A stretch of 64,000 nucleotides of DNA. Source: Ciona savignyi (Eukaryota; Chordata; Ascidiacea; Phlebobranchia; Cionidae). Below the pieces are notes generated by a model. The model was not told the DNA's origin. It saw only the letters and a program-made list of their open reading frames with translations, and searched no databases. Of this stretch, positions 29,348-41,400 are shown one piece after another (the first letter of the stretch is position 1; the number at the start of each line of letters is the position of its first letter). The DNA lies in assembly GCA_000149265.1 (NCBI GenBank), contig CH003245.1, forward strand, positions 1,729,099 through 1,793,098, in the 5' to 3' direction. A program made the translations under genes and the position numbers.

Positions 29348-32300
29348 ATGATTTGGGCAAAAGCTAAGCCATATTTAAATAACATGGGTCCAAAACCAGG
29401 CAGCGGTATTTTGGGCTCTGTGCGAGAAAAACTGCTGAAAAATTGGTTTGTTCTTGGAATTGTTACTGTTATTCTGTTGGCTAGAGCAAAACCTGAATTT
29501 GGAGCCAAAGGAGGTATGTTATATATGAGTATATAGGCCTATGTATGGAATTTTATTAATTACTTTGGTCAAGTGCAAAGTCATTTTCTTTAAAACACAT
29601 GTCATTAACTATAGCTATCAGGAACTAGCAAGCTTAGTTGAATCATAATATCTTTGAGCTACTGTAATTTTTTTTATGATTAGTCCCCATTACAATAATA
29701 TTATAATCCAAATAGATTTTGTATAAAATTTGTATATTTAGTGACAGACCACTAGAGTTTAATATACTAAGGTCGGCTGTGTAGAAAAAGTAATTTAAGG
29801 AATAAACAAACATACAGTTTACAAAGCAGTCCAGATAATTCTAACTACCCAATCATGTATCGAAACAGTGGAAAACCCACCTTTACAACAGAAAAATCAC
29901 AGGAAACTGTTAAGTCGGTGTTCGCTGATGAATCAGCAACTTCCTGAAACACATCGATACATAAATTGCTTCCATGGCTTCGTAATTAGCATCTCTTCCA
30001 CTGTTGCGCAATATTCAGTGGATACTCTCTTTGATTAATAGCCACACCTCAGTGTGCATCCCGCGTTGTGATTAAGCTACACAACAGGACTGGGAAATAT
30101 CACAGGCCACAGCCACATATAATTAATAGCCCCCTTCGAAATTAAATTTTAAAAAAAAGTTCGTTATTGGTGAATTCTTTTATCCTACCAAAAGCTTTTT
30201 TTTATTGTAAGAATAATCAGTACAATTTAGCTTGTACTTTTTAACGCCAATTTATTATTATCACCATTTCTTTGTGTTTCTATTTTTTTAATTTTTTAAT
30301 TATTTAATAAAAACTTTATATATAAATTTATTTACTAGGACCGCTGATGCCCGAGATTACAGTGAAGTACATCGCAGTGTCGCTCATTTTCTTTAACAGT
30401 GGATTATCTCTTAAAACCGAGGAATTAAAGAAAGCTTTATTAAGGGTTGGTATTTGTGGGATGCTGTAGCGAATTAAAATATTCATGAACTAAACTTGGA
30501 CGTCTCGATAAGCAGCAATCCACTTTTGCGAAAAGCTTTTTTACCTACGACCTCAAGACGTTATACTGTTTTGTGGTCTACTCTACTACTCATAGACATT
30601 GGTCTACCCCTCTCCCGTAGAAGAAAACATTAATATGATAAAACTTGTATATATGTTCATATGTTGTATAATCTACAGATTCAACTCCACACATTCATCC
30701 AGTCATTCACGCTTCTATTTACACCTTGCGCGATGTGGATTCTTTTGCACTTTCTTTCCCAGACCAACATCGATAAGTACCTTATTCAAGGGTGAGTGGA
30801 GCAAAAACAATATAAGAATAACTATAAGTAAATATGTATTAATCTAAATTTGAATTATTGTTACATATATAATACAGTTGCAAACGAAAATGGGCTGTAA
30901 ACAATCTAAACATACATTTGTCACAATATATTCTTTGCTTTGTCACAATATATTCTTTTTTTTTCTATACAGTATCAGGTAAAATTGTCCCTGATGATTT
31001 ATGTATATGACTTTTCTTCATACTGCTGGTATTTACTGCAATATAAAAATTCTACAACACAGAATACATAACAATTTCTTCCATAGGTTTTACTAAATCT
31101 GTCACGGGTTTCACTGCAGTAAGTTTAACCTTTCTATCCTTCAGCTTGCAGATTGTCAGCTGCATGCCACCGCCAGTTTCATCGGCAGTTATTTTCACCA
31201 AAACAATTGGGGGGAATGATGCAGCTGCCATATTCAACTCGGCCTTTGGTAGTTTTCTTGGAATTATTGTTACTCCAGTCCTGGTCTTTATGTTTGTGAG
31301 TCCTTTTGTGTGTTTGGTTTTAAGTTATAGTACTAGGTGTGTTTAAAAAAAATATTACTTGAGCCATTTGATATCCTATAATATAAACGAACTTTTAATT
31401 GCTTTGCTAAATTTTAATAAAGCAATATCTGTTCCAAGGTTTAACGATTTAAAATTATTTTTCCTCAGATGGGTTCTTCTTCGACAGTTCCATTTATTGA
31501 CATATTTTCAAGTTTATTTGTAACTGTGGTGTTACCTATACTAATCGGACAGGTAATTTATATCTTATTAATTTCCCACACTGTTTTTTTTTACCATTTA
31601 AAGTCACATTTTTTATCGAGTTTTAGTCATAGTATATATTTACTCTTTGTATCTCAGATTATCCAGAATGTAATTATTTTGTCACAATCTTTTCTCTGTG
31701 TGTTATTAACAATAGACCAGCAAAAATCAGGAAAAACTAAAAGGAGGAAAACCGGGAAGGCGGGAAAGAGGGAAACTGTAATCTAAAATGAATATTAGGT
31801 CATTGGGGTTAGTTTTAAACAGGGGGTTAGAGTTAGGGTTAGTTCTAGGGTTGAGATTAGCGTTTAGGAAAGAGTTAAAATTAATTTTCATAGTTTTGGT
31901 AAGCAGTTTCCCTCCTATCCGCTTTCCCTCCATTAGGTATTGCCCGGAAAAATCCCTTATTTCCCCCCACAGGTTGTTCGGCAATTTGTAAAGGCCTGGT
32001 TGGAAAGGACGCAACCCCCATTCGGCATAATCGGAAGTTTCATTTTGCTTTTAATTATCTACACAACATTCTGCGACACATTTTCCAACGCCAACTTACA
32101 AATTGACTCCTTTAGTCTATTATCAGTTGCAGCTACAGGTAAAATCACTCAAATTTTCGTTTGTAGGTGGTTTGTCAACTTATTGAACACATTGTTTCTG
32201 TTAATTATGTTGTTAAAGTCATTTGTGCTTGTGCTGTAGGTGGTACTTGGTGCATTTAACACACTTACCTATCAGCTTATTAAAACTTTTTGAGTTGCTT

Positions 32301-33547
32301 CTATAGCTGACTTATTTATGCGTGCAAAGATTTTTAGAAAAATATACCAATAAAATTATAGTTATGTATCCAAATATTAAGTTACAGTAACTTACAATTA
32401 CAATTTTGTTTTCTAACCCAAAAATCTAATTATCAAACTTTTGATACCATCATAAATGACCGCTATGTTCTAAGTAACATGCTCTTTCGGCCAATACCCT
32501 TGTTCCACTTACTGGTGTTTTGCTTATATTTATATCTGTGTTTAACTTCAACCTCATAAATGGTAAACCCGATGTTAATTTCATAATTGCACTTTGATGA
32601 CAACCCTTTTTTCCATTCAAGTTCTACTGTGGCAATGTACAATGATAATGCTGGTCTTTTTGATAACAACTCGTGTGAAATGGTTGGGATTCGGACCAAA
32701 GGACACAGTCTGTGCGATGTTCTGTTCAACACATAAGTCATTGACTCTGGGTCAGTACTTTTTAATTAAAATGTCATTTTAGTATACTATTCCTAGACAA
32801 CAATTTATTATTAAAATGTGCATATTAGAGTTATATTAATACCGAGCAGTATAGATATATTAAACCTATATGTTATTTTTAAAGCTAACATACTTTTTAT
32901 TTTAGCAACATCCTTTTTTATTTTTAGTTGAATTTAAATATGAATATGTAGTTCGACCGGTTGGTCTGGTGATATAGTGCATCGCCTTTCTGCGGAAGGA
33001 TTGCACATACGAAACTGGTCAATAGCTAGTCAGTGGTGTCCTTGGGCAAGACCCATTGGAATGATGGGTTTTTCTTAATTGAAGGAATGTGTAAATCGTA
33101 TAAAACACACTCAATAGCTCCAGTAGCCCGACAGTGGGCGCGAGGTGATCTGACAATAGCCTGTGTATTAATTTTCCCATTCACAGGGATAAACATGAAT
33201 ATCCTATCCTACAAGTAACATTGTGTTAATAAAGTAATATTCTGAAAGATGTACTTGTCTCATTATGCTAGAATAAGCAGAAAAGTACTACATATTTAAT
33301 TTATTTTCTAGCAGTTTTCCTTTTTCTCCCTGTAAAGTGTAGCCCTCATTGTCAATTGAAACCTGTTGTAATCGCAGGTATCCCGATGATCAAGATCATC
33401 TACCTCGGGAACCCCTACCTATCACTCCTCTCCATCCCTTTGCTCATCTACCATCCGACGCAGATGCTCCTCGGTGGGATACTTGTTCAGTCCGTCAAAT
33501 CCTGGATGCACAGGGCACTTAAACCTGAGCTACCTGCGCCAAGTTAA
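29348..33547 (+). CDS. SLC10A7: SLC10A7-like sodium/bile acid cotransporter family protein
   Basis: Eight plus-strand exons: 29348-29513, 30339-30445, 30679-30791, 31145-31295, 31469-31552, 31973-32138, 32622-32750, 33378-33547, total 1086 nt, 361 residues. All junctions are GT-AG and in phase. Conserved family stretches include [61 protein letters not shown] and IPLLIYHP, in the correct order for this multi-span (about 10 helices) membrane protein. SLC10A7 acts in the secretory pathway and calcium handling and affects glycosaminoglycan synthesis in vertebrates; it is not a classical bile acid carrier. The first ATG at 29348 gives an N-terminus about 12 residues longer than an alternative ATG at 29384 (MGPKPG), which is also plausible. 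For exon 4 the acceptor at 31143-31144 restores the family sequence GLQxVxCMPPP. The gene converges with the THSD1-like gene. Confidence 0.93.
31805..31862 (+). repeat. degenerate telomere-like repeats in an SLC10A7 intron
   Basis: GGGGTTAG, GGGGGTTAG, AGTTAGGGTTAG and TAGGGTTGAG follow one another within 60 bp. They resemble the TTAGGG telomere repeat of chordates but are irregular, so this is either an interstitial relic or simple-sequence drift. Confidence 0.45.
32955..33211 (+). repeat. tRNA-derived SINE in the last SLC10A7 intron
   Basis: Shows the family order: GACCGGTTGGTCTGG head, GTGCATCGCCTTTCTG, GAAACTGGTCAATAGCTAG, GTGTCCTTGGGCAAG, AATAGCTCCAGTAGCCCG, and a tail ATAAACATGAATATCCTATC. 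It lacks part of the middle relative to the 58386 copy. Confidence 0.8.
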
Positions 33548-35423
33548 TGTGGAGTTCACTTTAACCCCCAACGTGCAGGCCTATGTTCGGGTTCTATTTT
33601 TTTGGAGATCCAAAAAAGGGGAAGCTTTACTTTAAATGAGAAATTGGAACCATAAGCATTGTTTAAAAGCTCTGGTGCTGATATTATGTAGACTTTTTTA
33701 TGTATATTTAATCGGTTTTATAGTAGCAATGTTATCTGCAGTCGACATATTTTAAATTTTGAAATTATCTGTATGAAGCCCTTTTATATTTTTAGAAACT
33801 ATTTATCCCTGACCAAATTAATTTTTTATTTATATCTCGTTAAAAGTATCTATTTATATTTCGTTAAAATGTATTGAGTGAAGCATTTTTCTACACAATA
33901 TTTTCATTTTCACCCTGAGTAACCTTACTACTCGAGGTTGTTGACCTTTGATAGTTTGCTTTATTATACTCAAGAAACTCTATCTGTGAGTTGTATTTAT
34001 TTATACGCCTTGTATTATGAATAAAAGATCTAATCCAAAGCCATGCTCTATTTAAAAGATTTTCAGCGGGACACATAATATAATTAGAAGTGTATCTGAA
34101 TTAAAGCCTTTAGTGAAAAAAACATTCACCCTTTTAAATGTTTTGAAACCATTGTTTTCAAAATGTATGTTTAGTTCCAAATATTGACTTTAATCCCATT
34201 TATTTTTTAATCCAATTTTCAAGTTTTTATTTCACTAAACTCAGAATGACAAAATTATAGTTTCCCAGACAAGTTGCAAAAAGCGTTCATTGTATATTGC
34301 TTTATAATCTATTGAATATATACTTCTTTATTGGCGGGGTAAGACAAAATGGAATGGTTATGCTTTATAGGCTATTTGCGTAACCACTGTTTAGTTTCCA
34401 GTTCTTGAGTTATGTTTTCCATGAATTCATGACAATGTTCCAATTGACACAAGTGTGTTGAATGGGGTCAAATGGAGAAAATGTCTGGTATCACAGTAAT
34501 GTTACAAACCTCACTTTTAATATGCGTCTGGACTTTATGATACTTTTGTCTTTCTACACTAAATTTTCCTATCAAATATCTAACAAACCAAGCAGCATTA
34601 TAAAAATTACAAGCTTTCATTTTGCACTCTACAACAGCTAGGTGACAAAAGTTGAACAAGGGTTGTCATACAATGAACGAGAATTTTATTTAACAAAGTA
34701 CAGTAGCAGTTTACACCTTGAACATTCAAGCCCTCAAAAGAACAGGTTTCTTCTTCGACCTGTTTGAAGCAGCAACACCACCACTCAGTTGTAAATCTGA
34801 AAAGGGGTGCTTGGTTAAACGGGAAAATAGTTTTTTACAACATTATATCATATATAATGAGTTGGATAGCACTCAACAGAATTTACTGAATTACAGATTC
34901 ATATGAAGATTTTTATTTCTATTTTACCATTGTTTCTATACCAAACATGCTAAAAGACTATTTTATAATAAATCATAACTAGGTAACAACTGCTTATGTT
35001 GTGTGTGGCATATCAGTTCGGTGCGCCTCCCCCGCATGTGTTTATAACACAAACCTTCATCAGGTGGCCGTCTCCGATTCACTTAGATGTCCAAACAACA
35101 ATGCTTCTTGTTGACGGATGTTTTGATCATTTGCGCATGACGAGGTGTAAACTTGCACTGAATCCTGAGTGCCCAGTTTCTGTGGAAACAAACATGATGT
35201 GGCTATTTGTCTTATTCGATAAGTTAATATTTTTTAACTCTACTGAAATAGATTGTAAAATGTAAGTCATTAGAACAGGGTAATTTTCCATTATTTTGTT
35301 ATTGTTAAAGTTCAGAATATTGCATTCCCAAGTCAAAGATTGTGTTAAATCTAAGGACACTAACATGGAATTAAAATGGGATCGACTTGATATATTGGAT
35401 TAAATTGGAAAGAATGCCGAAGA
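33548..35423. other. convergent intergenic region, 3' UTRs of SLC10A7 and THSD1-like gene
   Basis: No coding exon supported. An AATAAA at 34020-34025 may end SLC10A7 transcripts, about 470 nt after its stop. The remaining AT-rich sequence should include the 3' UTR of the minus-strand THSD1-like gene. Confidence 0.5.
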
Positions 35424-38400
35424 TCATAATTCCTTTTTCAGCTTTTGTGATATCCTGTGTGCTAGGTTTAATGATGTTTGTGTTGAAAAAGCTACCTTCA
35501 TTAGTTGAAGTTGCCGCTGTGCCAAGTAATAAGCTGCTTTTGGTTTCGGAGTGACCGGTGTGTCTGTATCACAATTCGTGGTCTCTCCAACTGGCGATGG
35601 TCGGTCTGTAAATATTACAATTAATTGATTAAAAGTTGTTTAAAATAGTGTTCCATTTAAAATATCATCCGAAAGGTGGTTGCACCAAGAACTTATACAG
35701 TTTTTAAATAATAAAAAATGTAATAGTAATTAACCCTTTAAACTGCCGCTGTCGACTCAAGTCGACAGCGCCGAAAATTACATAAGTGGAAAAGTATACG
35801 GCCGATTTTGATCAGTGAGATGGCGCTGGAGAGCTGAATAATTTCTGCGTTTACCAATATAAGATGATATATAGGTTTGCATTTGAAATTTTTTAGTTAT
35901 TTGAGTTTTAAAAAAGGTATACATATATGTGTGTTTTTGTTGTTTTAATTAGTTTTAATTACAGTTTCAGTCCCCGATTAGTTTTCAACTATTGTCGTCA
36001 TGGTTCGCTTGTTTAGTTTGAAAACAATCCATTCGTTTTTCGCTTGTATATTTTGGATTAGGCTATTTTTTGAGCTTATGGAGGGTAAAAACAGATATTC
36101 TGATGAAGAAGCTGCCCTTTTGTTGGCTGATAGNNNNNNNNNNNNNNNNNNNNNNNNNNNNNNNNNNNNNNNNNNNNNNNNNNNNNNNNNNNNNNNNNNN
36201 NNNNNNNNNNNNNNNNNNNNNNNNNNNNNNNNNNNNNNNNNNNNNNNNNNNNNTTTTGCTCAGTTTTGTTTTCCTGTGGGCTGTGGCTATGTGTTTGTGT
36301 TTCATTGGGCGAAAGTAAAAAAAAAAAAAAATTTTATGCGTATTACGACGTCATCAGTCAAGTTGTGAGGTCATTACAAAAAGAGTAGTGCAAAAATGAT
36401 CCAAATATAATCATAAATAACTTTGTTACATACTGTTTTGTTTGTAAATAAGAAAAAAAGATAGTTTTTGTTGATCTAAATAAAAACACATGACGTCATT
36501 GCACAATGCATGACGTCATCAAAATTTAACTAATGTAAAACAAAAGAAAATTTATTACTGAACAACTTTTCTGTTGATCATATCATGCTAACATCAATAG
36601 TTTTTTGTACAGAAGCTTCTAACCTAAGGCGACTTCGCCGAAAAATGACCTAAAAAACAGCCGGCAGTTAAAGGGTTAATAGTAATTATTGCAAGGAGTT
36701 ATAACGGGTATAATTTTAATATTATAAATATATGGCTTTAACATTGACAAGTGAATTTGTATTATCATCAGTGGGTGAAAAAAAACAGTTCGATAAGATA
36801 ATAATCAATCATTAGTTAACTATAATACTCTACTGTCATTTGCTAAAAGAAAAAACTTTGCATTTAAAGCTACATTGGCTAGAATGGGATTGGCATGTTA
36901 GGAATAGGAACAGAAAGGGAAAATCGAAGGTTTACAGGTAATTGTCAGATTATTATACTACTGGTAGAACAATAACAGTGGACTCTAAAGCAAAACCAAC
37001 ATAGCATGGATCAAAGCCACAACAGGACAGCAAAGTATAAATAGATATACTGCATTGACTATATTACATATGATTTTACCTGATTCTGTTTCCACAATAT
37101 TGCTGCAGCTCTTTCCATCGGGTGGTGTGGTGAGACGATTGGACATGGACATACCTGCATGACTCTGGTTTTCTGAAAGATTAAAATATTACATAATAAG
37201 ATTAGAAAGAAATCATGTTACCCCTTGCTTTTTATGCTGAAATATTCTCATATTTATAGCAGAGTCAGTAAAAGAGTGTGCCCACAGTCAGATATCTAAA
37301 TCAATTTTTTGGAAATCAGAAATTTTGTTATTTGGTGCATCTTAAGTTTTGAACTGATTGGGTTACAATTTTAAATCATGTCACTGTTTTAAAGATGTTT
37401 CCAGTTCCCACATTATTTTGTTCACATATTTGTTCCCACATTCTATTTAGTAACGTCAGTCAACACCATGCAACCTAATAAATGGCACCATGCAATTTAA
37501 TAAATTTAAAAGCTACAGGCTTCACAAATGTGGTTAATGGTAGTGAAAATTTGAATGATGACACATCGTAAAGCGCTTTAATATGAAAACTATTATTTTC
37601 AATATTTGATTCTTGCTGTGTAACTTTTCCTTACTTTGTTTTAATCTGCAACAAGTGACTGTGGTGACTATGACAACAATGATGATTATGACAACACAAG
37701 CAGTAATCCCTCCCGCCATAACTGGGTTTCTGACTACGTCATCAATCCATGTTTCTTTCTTTATTGTGTCATTACCGATGTTAAGTATCGTCGTAGTCTG
37801 GAAACTGGCAGCATCTGAAAAATAATAAATTGAGAAATAGTAAAAGGTAAATTGAATAAATTAAACCAACAAAATTTAACTGAGTTGCATAGAAAAAAAA
37901 ATAAGCTAAATCAGCCATGAACTGCAACATCTTCATCAGAGTGTGTTGTAAACCCAATATATTAAATCTTGCAAGTTTTTGCGAAGCTATTTATAAAAAA
38001 TCTATTGCCCAAAATGTACACACACTTTAATAAAACTGCTAAAAAGGTGCAATTTTACTGACCTATAAGTTTGTACAAAAGAACAAAACCACACGACTCA
38101 TCAGTCCTCGAACCCTGCTGTATTTTGTAGCGTATTGTTGCGATATTGGCTTGTGTTCTTACAGTGCTTGATTGTGATGTGATAGATGATACTCTTCCCT
38201 GATCAGTAACAGTGACCAACTCCCCAGAAGTAAGTTGGTTGTCAACCAATTTAAACTCAATGAATTTTGATGGCAAGGAATAGAACGTCCATATCTGGGA
38301 ATACAACAATTGTTCAATTTAGTTTGTTTACTGAAAAATTATATTTGGTTGACAGATTAGTTTGCTGGGTTAGTGCGTCACCTTTCAGCCAAAGTGTTAC

Positions 38401-41400
38401 GGTACAGGTACAAAACTGGTATCTAGCTATTTGGTTGTGTTCTTGGGCAATGTACTTACAAACATTGCTCGAACCCAGCGGATTAATGGGTTCTAATAAA
38501 TTGAAGAAACGTGGGAATTATAAACAACACACTGCAATAGATCCGATAACCCGACTGTGTGTGCGAGGTGATCTGATGATTGCGTGTAAACAAACCCCTT
38601 TTGTTTTCCCATTCACAGGTATAAACATCCTATTTGTCATTGATTAGGAAAATAAAAATGTTTATAACCCATACAAAGATTTTATAATCTGCCTAAAAAC
38701 TTACTATTTCATCGCTGTCACCACATTGTCCGGCAATAGGAGAGCTTAGCACTCCACTTGTGTAGGCCTCCACAAAACAACCACACATGCAAGATGATGT
38801 GTTCGTTGATGTCATAGGAGACCCAAACTCACATTCGGAGTTTGAATCATCAGATTCTTCGAACTTGTAGTCAATATTGGAAGCAGAATCTGTAGGGACA
38901 AGTCGATTTGAATTGGCCGATATACAAAATACCATACATACAAGATTACAACTATAGAATGTAACTTACAGCTTACTGATAACAAAGTTTCCATTTTACT
39001 GAAAAATTTTATTTTTACTCCTACACTGCTAATTTAAATTTTTTGCATATTTTGTGGCTTGCCAAGTTCCTTCAAATTGCCATGATTTTTGTTCCGAACC
39101 TCATTTTAAAAAAGGTCAGTTGATTTATGTTGAACCACAAGGTTATTGGAATAAGTTATGCTAAAACATTACATAAACAACCATGTTTTTATTAAGTTTA
39201 AAAATCAAAACAAATACCTTTAGAGCAATGCTTTCCCATTCCCATAGGTTTCGGATTATCACAAGTTCTTGTGCGTCTACTAACAGTTTCACTGCATGGC
39301 CGTTGGCATTGACTCCAGTATGACCATGTGGTCCATGAACCAGACACATTAAATTCTATGGACATGGATTTTAACATGGATTTAGAATAGCATAATTAGT
39401 TTAGTTTATTTTTTTTCGTGATGAAAACACAATGCAGGACCTTTAATAAAAATTTGGAAAATGGTAAATAACGGAAAAACGACAATCGTTATAACACGTC
39501 TAAAAACCAATCAATTATCGATTTTCGGTAACCGTAGATGTGATCGCTAAACCCACAGACATGACCGCAAAACCCACTAATAATGTTCCCAGATTCCAGT
39601 ATAACTGGATGATACCTAAATATAACTATTTAAATATTTTACTACATAAAACTTAAAAATGAAAAACAAAAGAATTGAGAATCTCTTAAAACAATTGGAT
39701 TTTCCTTCGGCCTATTTTCTTAGTTTCAAATTCATGAGGTAATGTTGATAGGATTTTACTAAAACTTCAAAGTATATAATAAAATTTATTTACGATAGGC
39801 ATAATACTATGTAGCATTGACTAGTTTTCCTACAATTTCTTTGCAGTAAATACTGTGCTACACTGTGAAAAACAGTCAAATTGTTATTGTCTTACCCACA
39901 CTATGATTGGTTTGTCTGCACACAGTTCTTAGTGCAACACCTAAGGTCATGTAGCGAAAGCAAATGACTGCACTTTGTAATTCCTTGAAAATCGATGAAC
40001 ATTCGAATTGGACAAAGTTTTCTGTTTATACAAAAGAAAGTATTTAGCTTTAACAAGTTTTAAATTTTTACTGTCCAATTGGTTTTATTGAATATGAGCT
40101 GTTAAATTCTGGACCAGGAATATGTACTTGTCAATTAGCAAGTTTGGCTGGTGTATCTAATACATTATATAGGTGACACTGGCTAATTAGATTGGCCTGG
40201 GTTGAAGGTATGTCTTCAAAGTGGCTGGCATGTTCCCAGCGAGAAATAGACTATGTTTGTTATTACATAAACACAAAGCAAGTCACTTACCATCACCAGA
40301 AAGGGTGTGGTTGGTAAGGAGTGAAATATTTCCGTCGTTACCCATGGCAACAACCTCTATGATGTCGCTGGGTGGAACACACGGTGGTCGTTTGTAATAA
40401 ACTTTTATCCGGCCATCTGTGACATGTTTATTATGGTTTAGATAAATATGAATATATACTGTAATATGTAAATTATATGCGGCAGGGCATACCTACTGTA
40501 GATAAAATAAGGTGTCCATTATTTGTCATTACTTCAATTTTAAAAGATTTATCTGAGTCAACAAAATTTCATTAATTGCCTTGCCTGAGGGCACAGCCGC
40601 AAGTTAAAAATAAAACAGTGGTAAGATGATAGAACCTGCCATCTGTCTGGTATGACATCCATTCACTTAAACCTTCACACTTAGGTTCAGGTTGTGGGTA
40701 AACAGAATGTGTTTTATTGTGTATACAAGCTTTTTAAATAAAAAAAATGAATGAATAATCACTAAAAAATTTGACTACCTGGACAATTGGTTATATCGGC
40801 AGCCACATCCAACGTGTATTCCCCGCTCCAGTGCACTTTCATGACATCACTTTTAGCGATGATGACATCATTATTTCTCACAGACATCACCAGCTGAGCC
40901 ATGTATTCACCAGGTTGGTCGAACACATTACACAAGAATACAACCGACGTTGGTGGGAAAGCAACCTCACGAGTTGACACGACAACTGTAAATTTTTAAC
41001 AAGGTATAACAGCTTAATATTTGAAACGTCAAAAAGGGAAAGGGAACATGTTCTTATTACATACTTAGCTTGGTGTTGCACTGTTTTACCACATGTCTGC
41101 ACAACTTACTGCAGATTATTGTTGCAGGTAGTTTATTGACAGATGGTTGGAGAGATACTGCTTGTTATTGCTTGTGGCATTTTGCAAGGTACTTAACGTA
41201 CACATCCAGTGTGAGGTAATAGGTTGTACTTAGTTGAAGTAAAATTAAAGTATGATAAAAAATGAAGTATCTGCCACATGGGCTAATTGTGCACGTTTGA
41301 ACAACCACAAATTTAATCAATTAGTGCATTATACAATAATGATTCCGCAAGCATAAATTAATACAACTTTAAAACTGTTTATACATTTTATTACGTTACG

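Noticed and set aside
31088..31119. Extra 31-nt exon in SLC10A7 after 30791
   Set aside because: It keeps frame but inserts ten residues foreign to the family; the acceptor just before 31145 gives the conserved GLQxVxCMPPP sequence without it.
32463..32741. Minus-strand 92-codon frame
   Set aside because: It is antisense to SLC10A7 exon 32622-32750 and the preceding intron.
36000..36368. 122-codon frame reading through the N run
   Set aside because: Unknown bases translate as X; only the short segment before the gap has any support.
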